A DNA stretch of 20,543 nucleotides from CANJXF01 sp043775015 (GTDB taxonomy: Bacteria > Verrucomicrobiota > Verrucomicrobiia > Limisphaerales > CANJXF01). The stretch covers positions 1 through 20,543 of the forward strand of contig JAYVSV010000161.1 of assembly GCA_043775015.1 (NCBI GenBank). Direction: 5' to 3'. Below, in pieces: positions 14,445 through 20,543 of the stretch (position 1 is its first letter; each line of letters opens with the position of its first letter). The notes beneath the pieces are model-generated. The model saw only the letters and a list, made by a program, of their open reading frames with translations. It had not been told where the DNA came from and did no database searches. The position numbers and the translations under genes were made by a program.

Positions 14445-16220
14445 CTACTCGATCTGGACACGATAAAATTTCGCGCCGCCGCCCGGAACGTTCAGGATTA
14501 ACGGTTGACCGTCGCCAATAAAAAACGTTGGCCATGGTTGCCACGGCCCAACGACCGCGCCAGCTTCTTGCACGGTGTAACGCAGGCCGGACAGGGTCGG
14601 AAAACTCAACTGAAGCCAAGTCGAAGTTCGCAGGAGAGAACATTGCGGAGGAACGACAACATGCAACGGCAGAGTCGCGGTGAGCGAACCGAGATCATTC
14701 GTGACGGTCAGGACATAGTTGGCGGTGTCACCCACAATCGTACTCGGAAAAAAAATTCCTGGCAATGTCGCGCCCGGCATTGGCGTCGTGTTCTTCTTCC
14801 ACGAAAAGCGCAAAGGCGGAGTGCCGGACAAGCTGGCAGCGAGCGTCGCTGGCGAACTTTGCGGAACCGTCACCGTGGTGGGCTGCGCAAGCAAAGTCGG
14901 CGCGGTGGGCTGCTGATTGGTGTTGAGCGAATAATTCAACCACGCTGTGCCGTGCGCGTTGTTCACCCCTTCCACAACGATAACGTATTGCCGCGATTTC
15001 ATGGCCGAGAATTGCACGCGGGAGGCGCCGTTCGTACCGACGCCGTTGTTATCGCAAGCGATGGAAATTAAATCCTGGTAGCCGGTGAGTGCGCCGTTGT
15101 AGGTGTAGGCTTCCATGACCGTGTCGTAAGTGCTGCCGATGGTATCGAGTGCAATGGTGCCGTTGGCTGGAGGCTGGTAAACCAGCCAGTAGGACGAGCC
15201 GCCGCTGATGCCACAGTGCGGGGGTTCATTCGTATCCACTGTCGCGTAAGTTGTGTTGAAAATCTGACTGCCGTTGTAGCCAAGCACCACGCCGGTTGCG
15301 CTGGTGGTCGAGGCCAGCTTAACAGCTGAACGGCTGGCCCGCAGCGAAGAACCGTCTCCCCCGATCAACGGTGTTTCGGGCGCGTCAAGAATTTTGCCGC
15401 GCGCGAGTGTGTTCGGCTCGCCATCCGTGTTGATCTGGATTTCGAGTGGGACGGAATAAAATTCCACTCCGCCGCCCAGCGCGACGCGCATCTTGTAACG
15501 GCCAATGTTGGTCACAGCGAAGCTGGAAATAGTCAGGTTGGTGCTGTTGACGCCATTGATTTCGTCGCCATTCAGATACCATTTAAAATTTCCCGCACCT
15601 GCGTTGGTCACGTTAAAAACCAACGACACGGCACCACCAAAGTTCACCGAGCGATCGGCCAGAGTGTTCAGGATTTGCGGAGGCGGCGAGGATCGCGGCA
15701 CGAGATTCCACTGGAAATCCAGCTCTCCCACCGCGCCGAAATAACCATCCACACCGATCTCATACCGCTCGCCGGTCACCACGCCAAACTCAATTTCGCT
15801 CTCGCGCTCGAAACCTTCCGAATCGTCCGCGCGCGCCACCTCGCGCAAGTCAGCGAACGTGAACCCATTCGTGGTGGTAAATTGATAGGCGGACAACAAC
15901 GTGTCGAACCCGCTCGTTTCGGTCTTGAACGACACGATGCCGTTCGTCGGGGCGACCCAGGAAATCCAAAGCGAATGGCCGCCGGTTTTTCCGCCATGCC
16001 TGGGTTCACCGACTTCGACGGTGGCGTTGGAGTTATTCTGCGTAATCTGGCCGGTGAGGTTTGACACTGTGATCCGGTTTGTAAAGTAGTCTTGCAACGT
16101 CTGCGCGCCAGCCGGACGAACAAACGACAAACCCAACGCGAGGAACACACCCACGAGGGCAAAGACCCGCCTCCTGCCGTGGCAGTAACTCTTTATCGTA
16201 TTGATTTTAACATTTTGCAT
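14445..16220 (-). CDS. Large exported protein with repeated PPC-like and Ig-like modules
   Basis: 591 residues from ATG 16220, chosen because a basic region (KSYCHGRRR) and hydrophobic stretch ending RPAGAQ follow at the right distance for a signal peptide. Two copies of a beta-sandwich module occur at about 65-173 and 325-432. Each has EPxHxGxxGGxSxW, a P-x-N-G turn, and (F/Y)DT(L/V)xxAY, like pre-peptidase C-terminal (PPC)-type domains. Ig-like segments follow each (about 180-262 and 440-523; SWKKNTTPMPGA and TANYVLTVTNDLG are typical). The last ~60 residues form the shared tail ending GGGAKFYRVQIE. No enzyme domain is seen, so a surface or matrix role is inferred. It precedes the FecR-barrel gene on the same strand but is separated by ~616 bp. 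Confidence 0.85.
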   Translation of the reverse strand: MQNVKINTIKSYCHGRRRVFALVGVFLALGLSFVRPAGAQTLQDYFTNRITVSNLTGQITQNNSNATVEVGEPRHGGKTGGHSLWISWVAPTNGIVSFKTETSGFDTLLSAYQFTTTNGFTFADLREVARADDSEGFERESEIEFGVVTGERYEIGVDGYFGAVGELDFQWNLVPRSSPPPQILNTLADRSVNFGGAVSLVFNVTNAGAGNFKWYLNGDEINGVNSTNLTISSFAVTNIGRYKMRVALGGGVEFYSVPLEIQINTDGEPNTLARGKILDAPETPLIGGDGSSLRASRSAVKLASTTSATGVVLGYNGSQIFNTTYATVDTNEPPHCGISGGSSYWLVYQPPANGTIALDTIGSTYDTVMEAYTYNGALTGYQDLISIACDNNGVGTNGASRVQFSAMKSRQYVIVVEGVNNAHGTAWLNYSLNTNQQPTAPTLLAQPTTVTVPQSSPATLAASLSGTPPLRFSWKKNTTPMPGATLPGIFFPSTIVGDTANYVLTVTNDLGSLTATLPLHVVVPPQCSLLRTSTWLQLSFPTLSGLRYTVQEAGAVVGPWQPWPTFFIGDGQPLILNVPGGGAKFYRVQIE

Positions 16221-16349
16221 GTGCGAATGCCCCGACCAAACTAACACAGTCTGTCAAGCCTTGCTTCATATAAGAAATCGCCTCGCCAGCGGTCGGAACC
16301 AAAAATTGACGGGATCACAGGCTTCTCACAAGCGTCCGACGGCAGTTGC

Positions 16350-16399
16350 GTTCCTCGCGAGGAACAACAGGCGAAGTCCGAAACTGGTTCGGACTTCGC
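16350..16399. repeat. Perfect 16-bp palindrome next to a 12-bp-stem hairpin
   Basis: GTTCCTCGCGAGGAAC (16350-16365) is a perfect palindrome. Five bases on, GCGAAGTCCGAA (16371-16382) pairs perfectly with 16388-16399 over a five-base loop (ACTGG). They lie 130-180 bp upstream of the start at 16220 and about 100 bp downstream of the preceding stop. No T-run follows on either strand, so an intrinsic terminator is unlikely. A protein-binding site or RNA structure is possible. Confidence 0.75.
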
Positions 16400-16497
16400 A
16401 ACACCGTCCGGGTAGTCGAGGCGCGGTGCGCAAACCTGCGGACCAGCGTTGAGATCGCTGGTGCGAGAAAAACACACCACGCCTTGACGGGGATGAA

Positions 16498-18222
16498 TCA
16501 TGGTGATTTCAGGCGGAAAAAACCACTGCCGGTCAGAGGCGTAATCGTCACCTGTTTGTTGCTGCCCACAATGGTGACGGGATTGGTTGCGTCAACCCAA
16601 TTAGTCGTCGCCAGATCAGAATTTTGCTGGAGCACATAGCCGGTAGTGTTGGTGGGCCATGCGATGATCAAAACGTTGGGTTGCACCGATGGCACCGAAA
16701 GCAGCGGCCCGACCGGGACAAATTTTGCGACGAGCGAGCGGTTCAACATCACTGGGAACTGGAACGTGGCGTTGCTGCTGACCGCCGTGCCGTTATCCGT
16801 CCACTTCGAAAATTTGTAGCCCGGCAGTGCGGTTGCGGTAACCGTCGCGTTGTGGCCGTTGGTGTAGAGGTCGCTGCCGCTGGTGCTACCGTGATTGAGC
16901 GGTTCTGCGACCGTGTCCACCGTGCTGTGCGGAGGCAGAACGACGCCCAATGCCGCTATCGCGAACGTATAGGACTTCTCGATGGTCGGCTGGTTCGTCG
17001 CGTTCACACGCACCTTGAACGTGAAGACCCCACTGGTCGAGGGCGTGCCGGAAAGTTCGCCGGTGGTCGGATTAAACGTCATCCCCGCTGGCAATGCACC
17101 GGTGTTGGTTGCGGTAAATGGAATGCCCGCGATGACCATCGTGCGCGTCGGATACACAGTATTGATTTTGCCGTCGGCGACTTGGTCGATCAAGCCGATC
17201 GGCAATTCGTGGTCGAATGCGGACATCTGCGCGCCAAGGTAATCGCCCACGACGACCGTGTTCGTGTATTCGTTGATGCCATGGATGCCATCGGGACCAA
17301 CGTCGAAGGCCAGCGCCTCGCCGGTTTCCGGGTCAATCGGGCCGGAATAGGCATAGAACTCATAGCGCCGCGTGATAATTTCATCACCGTCGGGCAAGTC
17401 TTCGGCCGCTCCCACATGTTTCTTGTTTGAATGCGAAGCGTATTCCACCTGGAGAAGATCCCACTCCGTCTCGACTTCATCTGGCTCGCCGTTGCGCCAG
17501 TCCTTTTCCTCAGGAAAATCCGGGTCGGGAGAGACGAGATCCCGGAGCTTGACCTCGCGGTTGGTGTGGGACGAGGTCACGATGGCTTTGACCCAGGACG
17601 GCGAGCCAAATTCCTGCACGGGCACTTCCGGCGGCGGCTGAATTTCGGCCTGCACCTGCGCTGGAACGCCGACCGCCGGAGCGTAGTAAGTGAACACTGG
17701 TGTCGAAACCAGCACAGCCGGCCCATGCACCAGCACGCCCGCGCCATTGTCCACGAGCCAATTGTATTTAATCGCCGTTGGATTGCCGTAGTAGCCGACT
17801 CCGAAATGTTCGCCTCCGAAATTGATGGACGGATTTACAAACGAATGGCCTTGCGTCGGTGCGATGGGATTGGTCGGCACCGCCGTGTAGGCCGACCAGA
17901 CACCGTTCGTCCGGATGGCCGCATAGCGCACGAAGCAATTGGTGTGGCCAGGAACCGAAGTCGTATCTTCGCGGATACTCGGAGTGCCGTAATGATTGTA
18001 GCTGTAACAGTAAGTGACGTCCTTACTGTGGCAGTCCTCGAGTTCGATCTCGAAACCGTGGCAGTTCGTGCCGGTGTCGTTCACGGTATCGAAGTTGTTG
18101 ATGGTGCCGTAGGCGACACTCGCGTGGCCGACGTGGCTGGTCAGCGCGAACGCGCAGAGCGCGAGCAGGCTGCAAACGGCCCTGCGCCCTGGCAGATTTT
18201 TATTGTTCAATAAGGTTTTCAT
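16498..18222 (-). CDS. Exported protein with He_PIG-type Ig domain, InlB B-repeat-like domain and shared C-terminal tail
   Basis: 574 residues from ATG 18222. The signal peptide is at 1-34 (RRAVCSLLALCAFALTSHVGHA). An N-terminal domain of about 300 residues that I cannot name is rich in aromatic and Cys/His residues: Cys54-His55, Cys64-His65, Cys72 and Cys96 around CHGFEIELEDCHSKDVTYCY. Conserved-looking stretches are SFVNPSINFGGEHFGVGYYG and YNWLVDNGAG. A putative Ig domain of the He_PIG kind is at about 362-424 (GALPAGMTFNPTTGELSGTP). A divergent InlB B-repeat-like domain is at about 450-503 (TATALPGYKFSKWTDNGTAV). The C-terminal tail at 508-574 ends GSGFFRLKSP. A cell-surface or secreted role is inferred. 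A sigma-54-like sequence precedes it. The two long plus-strand frames opposite this gene are shadows. Confidence 0.88.
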   Translation of the reverse strand: MKTLLNNKNLPGRRAVCSLLALCAFALTSHVGHASVAYGTINNFDTVNDTGTNCHGFEIELEDCHSKDVTYCYSYNHYGTPSIREDTTSVPGHTNCFVRYAAIRTNGVWSAYTAVPTNPIAPTQGHSFVNPSINFGGEHFGVGYYGNPTAIKYNWLVDNGAGVLVHGPAVLVSTPVFTYYAPAVGVPAQVQAEIQPPPEVPVQEFGSPSWVKAIVTSSHTNREVKLRDLVSPDPDFPEEKDWRNGEPDEVETEWDLLQVEYASHSNKKHVGAAEDLPDGDEIITRRYEFYAYSGPIDPETGEALAFDVGPDGIHGINEYTNTVVVGDYLGAQMSAFDHELPIGLIDQVADGKINTVYPTRTMVIAGIPFTATNTGALPAGMTFNPTTGELSGTPSTSGVFTFKVRVNATNQPTIEKSYTFAIAALGVVLPPHSTVDTVAEPLNHGSTSGSDLYTNGHNATVTATALPGYKFSKWTDNGTAVSSNATFQFPVMLNRSLVAKFVPVGPLLSVPSVQPNVLIIAWPTNTTGYVLQQNSDLATTNWVDATNPVTIVGSNKQVTITPLTGSGFFRLKSP

Positions 18223-18267
18223 AATGTTAATGGGTTGTAGGTGATCAAGTTCATCGGTAAGACCTTT

Positions 18268-18283
18268 AGCAGCGGATATGCCA
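18268..18283 (-). promoter_or_regulatory. Candidate sigma-54 (-24/-12) promoter
   Basis: On the minus strand TGGCATATCCGCTGCT has GG and GC separated by ten bases, the fixed geometry of sigma-54 promoters, and differs from the usual TTGC at one base (CTGC). A start about 12 bases beyond it would leave a leader of roughly 35 nt before ATG 18222. Sigma-54 use is known for some exported-protein genes in related phyla. Here it rests on one sequence match. Confidence 0.4.
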
Positions 18284-18338
18284 CCCGGGAAATTGCCTGT
18301 GTAGAGTCAGCGACGGGATGTTTGGTTCCATTTCCGGA

Positions 18339-18352
18339 TTCCGATATCGGAA
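18339..18352. promoter_or_regulatory. 14-bp perfect palindrome upstream of the sigma-54-like site
   Basis: TTCCGATATCGGAA is a perfect palindrome about 55 bases upstream of the -24 element. It is flanked by further TCCGG/GGAACC half-sites. A dimeric activator site is a reasonable reading. TTCCG-N4-CGGAA also occurs at 14406-14419. Confidence 0.45.
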
Positions 18353-18435
18353 CGGATGTTCCGGTTCCGGAGGATGTTTCCTTGCGGCGGTAGCTGACCA
18401 AGGTTAGAGCATGTTAGAAAACCACTTCACCTCGT

Positions 18436-18519
18436 AGCAGCCGAGGTGACGAGGCTCAAATATTTCGTCCCTCCCCGAAACACGATCAAAGAAATTAGAG
18501 CCACTACACCTCGGCTGCT
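18436..18519. repeat. REP-like palindrome, GTAG-bordered family (copy 2)
   Basis: The left arm 18436-18457 (AGCAGCCGAGGTGACGAGGC) and right arm 18498-18519 are inverted with a few differences. GTAG borders the outside of both arms (18434-18437, and on the minus strand at the right end). The right edge GCTACTTTTCAAA is shared with the copy at 2804-2887. It lies directly downstream of the stop of the 18537-19187 gene. Confidence 0.85.
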
Positions 18520-18536
18520 ACTTTTCAAACGGGATC

Positions 18537-19187
18537 TTATTCCGCTTTCGGGATTGCGACGACATTCGACGCCACCACAATCTGATACCGTTTGTCGAAA
18601 TAATCCTGCGCCGTGCGAGGTGTGGCTGGTCCGGGTGCCGGAAAATTAAACCGCGCCGCGACCGCCACCGAAATCAGTTCTTTCTTGAAAAGTTTTTGGA
18701 GATGGTCCACCGACCGCGCCTCGGCGATCAACTTGGGAACCTTCTGCAATTCCATGATGTCCTCGTCTTTCATGTGTGGCGCTCCAACGAACGAGACGAT
18801 TGCTGCCGCGTCCAAATTTTTATTGGCCGTGCGCACGTAGCGGCGACCCGAAAGCCCGGTGCCGACGCCATATTTATCCTGGTCTTTCGTGTCCATTTCG
18901 TATTCGCGCACATGATATTTGCCGAGAAATTTAAGTTTCGAACGAAACGCTTCGAGCTGGGTTTTCAACTCCGGTTCGCCGCTCGTTGGAATAGTGATCA
19001 ACACAATTTTTCCTTCCTTGCCGACGACGCGTGCTGTCTCATCCGCCATTACTTCGCCAACCCGACGATGCAACCCCACATCGTGTTGTGGCGCTTTAAA
19101 CTCATGCCAATAAATCCAAGTCACGGAACCAGCTATCACCAGAATCAATCCAGCAATCATCAACCAAGATTTTTTATTCGCAGCCAT
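18537..19187 (-). CDS. Membrane-anchored protein of unknown function, coupled to the pseudopilin gene
   Basis: A 216-residue protein with an N-terminal anchor (KKSWLMIAGLILVIAGSVTWIYW, residues 5-27) and an exported remainder. The strand-turn pattern KIVLITIPTSGEPELKTQLEAF, then KYHVREYEMDTKD, AAAIVSFVGAPHMKDEDI and VDHLQKLFKKELISVAVAAR suggests an alpha/beta domain, possibly a Rossmann-like fold. The segment AQDYFDKRYQIVVA closes it. I do not recognise the family. The start lies 6 bp after the pseudopilin stop, so the two are almost certainly cotranscribed and perhaps translationally coupled. This suggests a joint role in or near a type II secretion or pilus-like system. No catalytic motif is evident. 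Confidence 0.8.
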   Translation of the reverse strand: MAANKKSWLMIAGLILVIAGSVTWIYWHEFKAPQHDVGLHRRVGEVMADETARVVGKEGKIVLITIPTSGEPELKTQLEAFRSKLKFLGKYHVREYEMDTKDQDKYGVGTGLSGRRYVRTANKNLDAAAIVSFVGAPHMKDEDIMELQKVPKLIAEARSVDHLQKLFKKELISVAVAARFNFPAPGPATPRTAQDYFDKRYQIVVASNVVAIPKAE

Positions 19188-19193
19188 ATTTGA

Positions 19194-19988
19194 TCAGTTC
19201 GGTTGGTCGGGAAATCGCCATTGAATATCGGTCGCTTCTTTATCGCGCACGCTGGGCAGGCGGAAGGTGTCATAGGTCCCAACGCTATTGTCGAAGAACA
19301 AAATGTTCGTGCGGGTCCGCTTGCTGTGGCGTGCATTGACGCGCTCGTCCTTGCCGTTGTGCATCCAGAAGCCATCGAATATGGCCGGCATGCGCGGAAA
19401 GCGGGCAGCGGCGGTGAGCTTATTGCCTTTGGTTTCATGCGTGCGATCCATCGGTAACCGGACAAAGGGCCACTTCTGCGGGTTGCCGGTGGAACCATTG
19501 ATCCCGTACCAGCAATCAATGTGGAATCGCTTGCCGGTACTTTCCGAAGGATATGGCCAAGCCATCGCCCCCTCGGGATCGTCGCGGCTGCTGGGGCCGA
19601 ATTTGTAAACCTTGGGCAAGGCGGAAGGACAACGAAACACCGAAGCCGTATCCGTAACGGAATAAAACGTCTTGGCCTTCTGCGCAGGGAGGTATTGGCC
19701 GTTGTAAAGAATCGTCGGCCAGCCTTCCTGAAATTTCGCGCCGTTGCGCACGTCATATTCCGCCGGAACCAGATAGTCAGTGTTGTCATTTGCATACATC
19801 ACAATCGCCAGGCCGATTTGTCTGAGGTTATTGACACACGAGATGCTCCGGGCTTTTTCCTTCGCCATGGAAAGCGCTGGCAACAACATCGCCGCCAGAA
19901 TGGCGATGATGGCGATAACCACCAGCAGTTCAATCAAGGTGAAGCCAGCGCGATTGGTCGCCGTTTTTTTTGTCGGTGATAATTTCAT
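19194..19988 (-). CDS. Type II pseudopilin-like protein (prepilin N-terminal cleavage domain)
   Basis: 264 residues from ATG 19988. The prepilin signal RAGFTLIELLVVIAIIAIL has the cleavage Gly15-Phe16 and the conserved Glu at mature position 5, followed by LAAMLLPALSMAKEKARS and CVNNLRQIGLAIVMYANDN. This is the standard front end of large verrucomicrobial/planctomycete pseudopilins. The C-terminal HSKRTRTNILFFDNSVGTYD looks like a variant of the H-X9-DG motif seen in these proteins, with wider spacing and DN in place of DG. It is processed by a prepilin peptidase (not in the window) and probably assembles or docks at the inner membrane or cell surface. A longer frame to 20045 runs through a terminator hairpin and is rejected. 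No SD precedes the ATG. Confidence 0.9.
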   Translation of the reverse strand: MKLSPTKKTATNRAGFTLIELLVVIAIIAILAAMLLPALSMAKEKARSISCVNNLRQIGLAIVMYANDNTDYLVPAEYDVRNGAKFQEGWPTILYNGQYLPAQKAKTFYSVTDTASVFRCPSALPKVYKFGPSSRDDPEGAMAWPYPSESTGKRFHIDCWYGINGSTGNPQKWPFVRLPMDRTHETKGNKLTAAARFPRMPAIFDGFWMHNGKDERVNARHSKRTRTNILFFDNSVGTYDTFRLPSVRDKEATDIQWRFPDQPN

Positions 19989-19989
19989 T

Positions 19990-20029
19990 TTTAGAAAATA
20001 AAGCCGGGCGGGCGGAATGCCCGCCCGGC
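19990..20029 (-). terminator. Intrinsic terminator-like hairpin between the last two genes
   Basis: GCCGGGCGGGC (20003-20013) pairs perfectly with 20019-20029 over a five-base loop, and on the minus strand it is followed by TTTATTTTC. It is placed to end the transcript of the gene at 20046 onward. It stops only 14 bases before the pseudopilin ATG, leaving no room there for a promoter. Confidence 0.8.
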
Positions 20030-20045
20030 ATTTTGATTTAAGCAA

Positions 20046-20543
20046 TCAAGGTTGCTTCAAGCGGAAGAATTTTGCCCCCGCGCCCACCGGCAGATTCGCG
20101 CTGTTTTGCGTGTCCGTGTTCGGCACATCGGTCCACGAGCCAGTCAAGCTGGTGGCGCTCTGGAGACGGACGCTGGGATAACCAAGCCATGTCACCGGCA
20201 CAAAGCCACCAACCGGCTTGCCGATGGCTAGACCGCCAAGCTTGGTTTCAACAAACATGTTACCAAAAACATCCAACGGCATGTTGTAGACACCGTTCGT
20301 GCTGCGGATGTAGCGGAAATGGTTCTGACCAAAGCCCGCTTCATCATCTGCGCCATTGATCGAATATTTGTAGGTCGTGGCACGCGGCGAACCTTGGGTG
20401 AACACTTTGCTGTAAGTGTAAATGCCGCTGCCCGGGGGATTATTGCCACAGGTCAGACCGGCACCCGAAAGAGTGATCGGGTTCCACGCCAACCAGCCGC
20501 TGAAATCGCCATTGATGAAGACGAGGTCATTCCCCGCATCAAA
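20046..20543 (-). CDS. C-terminal part of an exported protein with CBM/E-set-like module and FFRL tail
   Basis: The frame is open from the right window edge to the stop at 20046, 165 codons; the beginning is outside. The visible part starts NDLVFINGDFSGWLAWNPI, then GSGIYTYSKVF, YKYSINGADDEAG and NHFRYIRS. That pattern (INGDF-GW ... G-Y ... YK--ING-DE) resembles E-set or starch-binding-like beta-sandwich modules of secreted proteins. The C-terminus GYPSVRLQSATSLTGSWTDV, ending GAGAKFFRLKQP, matches the tail shared with the 16498-18222 and 14445-16220 products. Likely exported; the enzyme or binding role cannot be seen. A strong terminator hairpin follows the stop. Confidence 0.8.
   Translation of the reverse strand, partial: FDAGNDLVFINGDFSGWLAWNPITLSGAGLTCGNNPPGSGIYTYSKVFTQGSPRATTYKYSINGADDEAGFGQNHFRYIRSTNGVYNMPLDVFGNMFVETKLGGLAIGKPVGGFVPVTWLGYPSVRLQSATSLTGSWTDVPNTDTQNSANLPVGAGAKFFRLKQP

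Noticed and set aside
13829..14461. N-terminal 211-residue extension of the FecR-barrel protein
   Set aside because: It includes a palindromic repeat and low-complexity sequence, overlaps the upstream gene's stop, and would place the signal peptide in mid-protein.
16252..16257. TTGACA (minus strand) as a -35 box for the 16220 gene
   Set aside because: No acceptable -10 element is found at 16-18 bp spacing.
16371..16399. 12-bp-stem hairpin as an intrinsic terminator
   Set aside because: No T-run follows it on either strand.
16624..18213. Two long back-to-back plus-strand frames (268 and 260 codons) opposite the 574-residue exported protein
   Set aside because: Both are rich in Arg/His/Val as expected of antisense frames and have no domain, while the minus strand has a signal peptide and clear modules.
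18223..18401. 60-codon minus-strand frame upstream of the 18222 start
   Set aside because: Composition follows the GGAAC/TTCC repeats and the promoter-like site; no protein features, more likely a leader region.

Overview
The window looks like part of a Verrucomicrobiota chromosome, probably of the Pedosphaera/Limisphaerales type. This is an inference from style, not a database match. The signs are exported proteins built from PA14, Ig-like and carbohydrate-binding-like modules, a family of C-terminal tails ending in -FFRLK(S/Q)P, a type II pseudopilin of the verrucomicrobial kind, few clear Shine-Dalgarno sites, and many dispersed palindromic repeats. No rRNA, tRNA, CRISPR array or phage module is visible.

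Layout. 1-2739 (minus strand) holds the start of an exported PA14 protein, a small AraC-type regulator, a gap with a nested inverted repeat, and a stand-alone type III polyketide synthase. 2905-4497 (minus) is a pair: a divergent DeoC-like aldolase downstream of a half-length aldehyde-dehydrogenase homologue that has lost its catalytic residues. 4751-5317 (plus) is a PabA/TrpG glutamine amidotransferase. 5418-6733 is the most striking locus. A REP-associated tyrosine transposase (RAYT) sits between two REP/inverse-REP units, and the whole block is bracketed by a 123-bp duplication of the 3' end of a periplasmic rhodanese gene. 6917-10206 holds an exported amidase-like protein, a membrane-anchored helical protein, a MITE-like element, an SDR oxidoreductase and a small two-helix membrane protein.

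10343-20543 is all on the minus strand and is an envelope/secretion region. It contains a FecR-TPR-beta-barrel fusion of about 1160 residues, two large exported proteins with Ig-like or PPC-like modules, a membrane-anchored unknown protein that follows a pseudopilin with a 6-bp gap, and the 3' end of another exported protein. Three of these exported proteins share the same C-terminal module, which may be a sorting or anchoring signal.

At least nine palindromic elements lie between genes. They create false in-frame N-terminal extensions on three genes (DeoC, ALDH and FecR-barrel), so I chose internal starts there. The best candidates for something little described are the RAYT/REP insertion with its long flanking duplication, the FecR-TPR-barrel fusion, the shared C-terminal module, and the DeoC plus inactive-ALDH pair.
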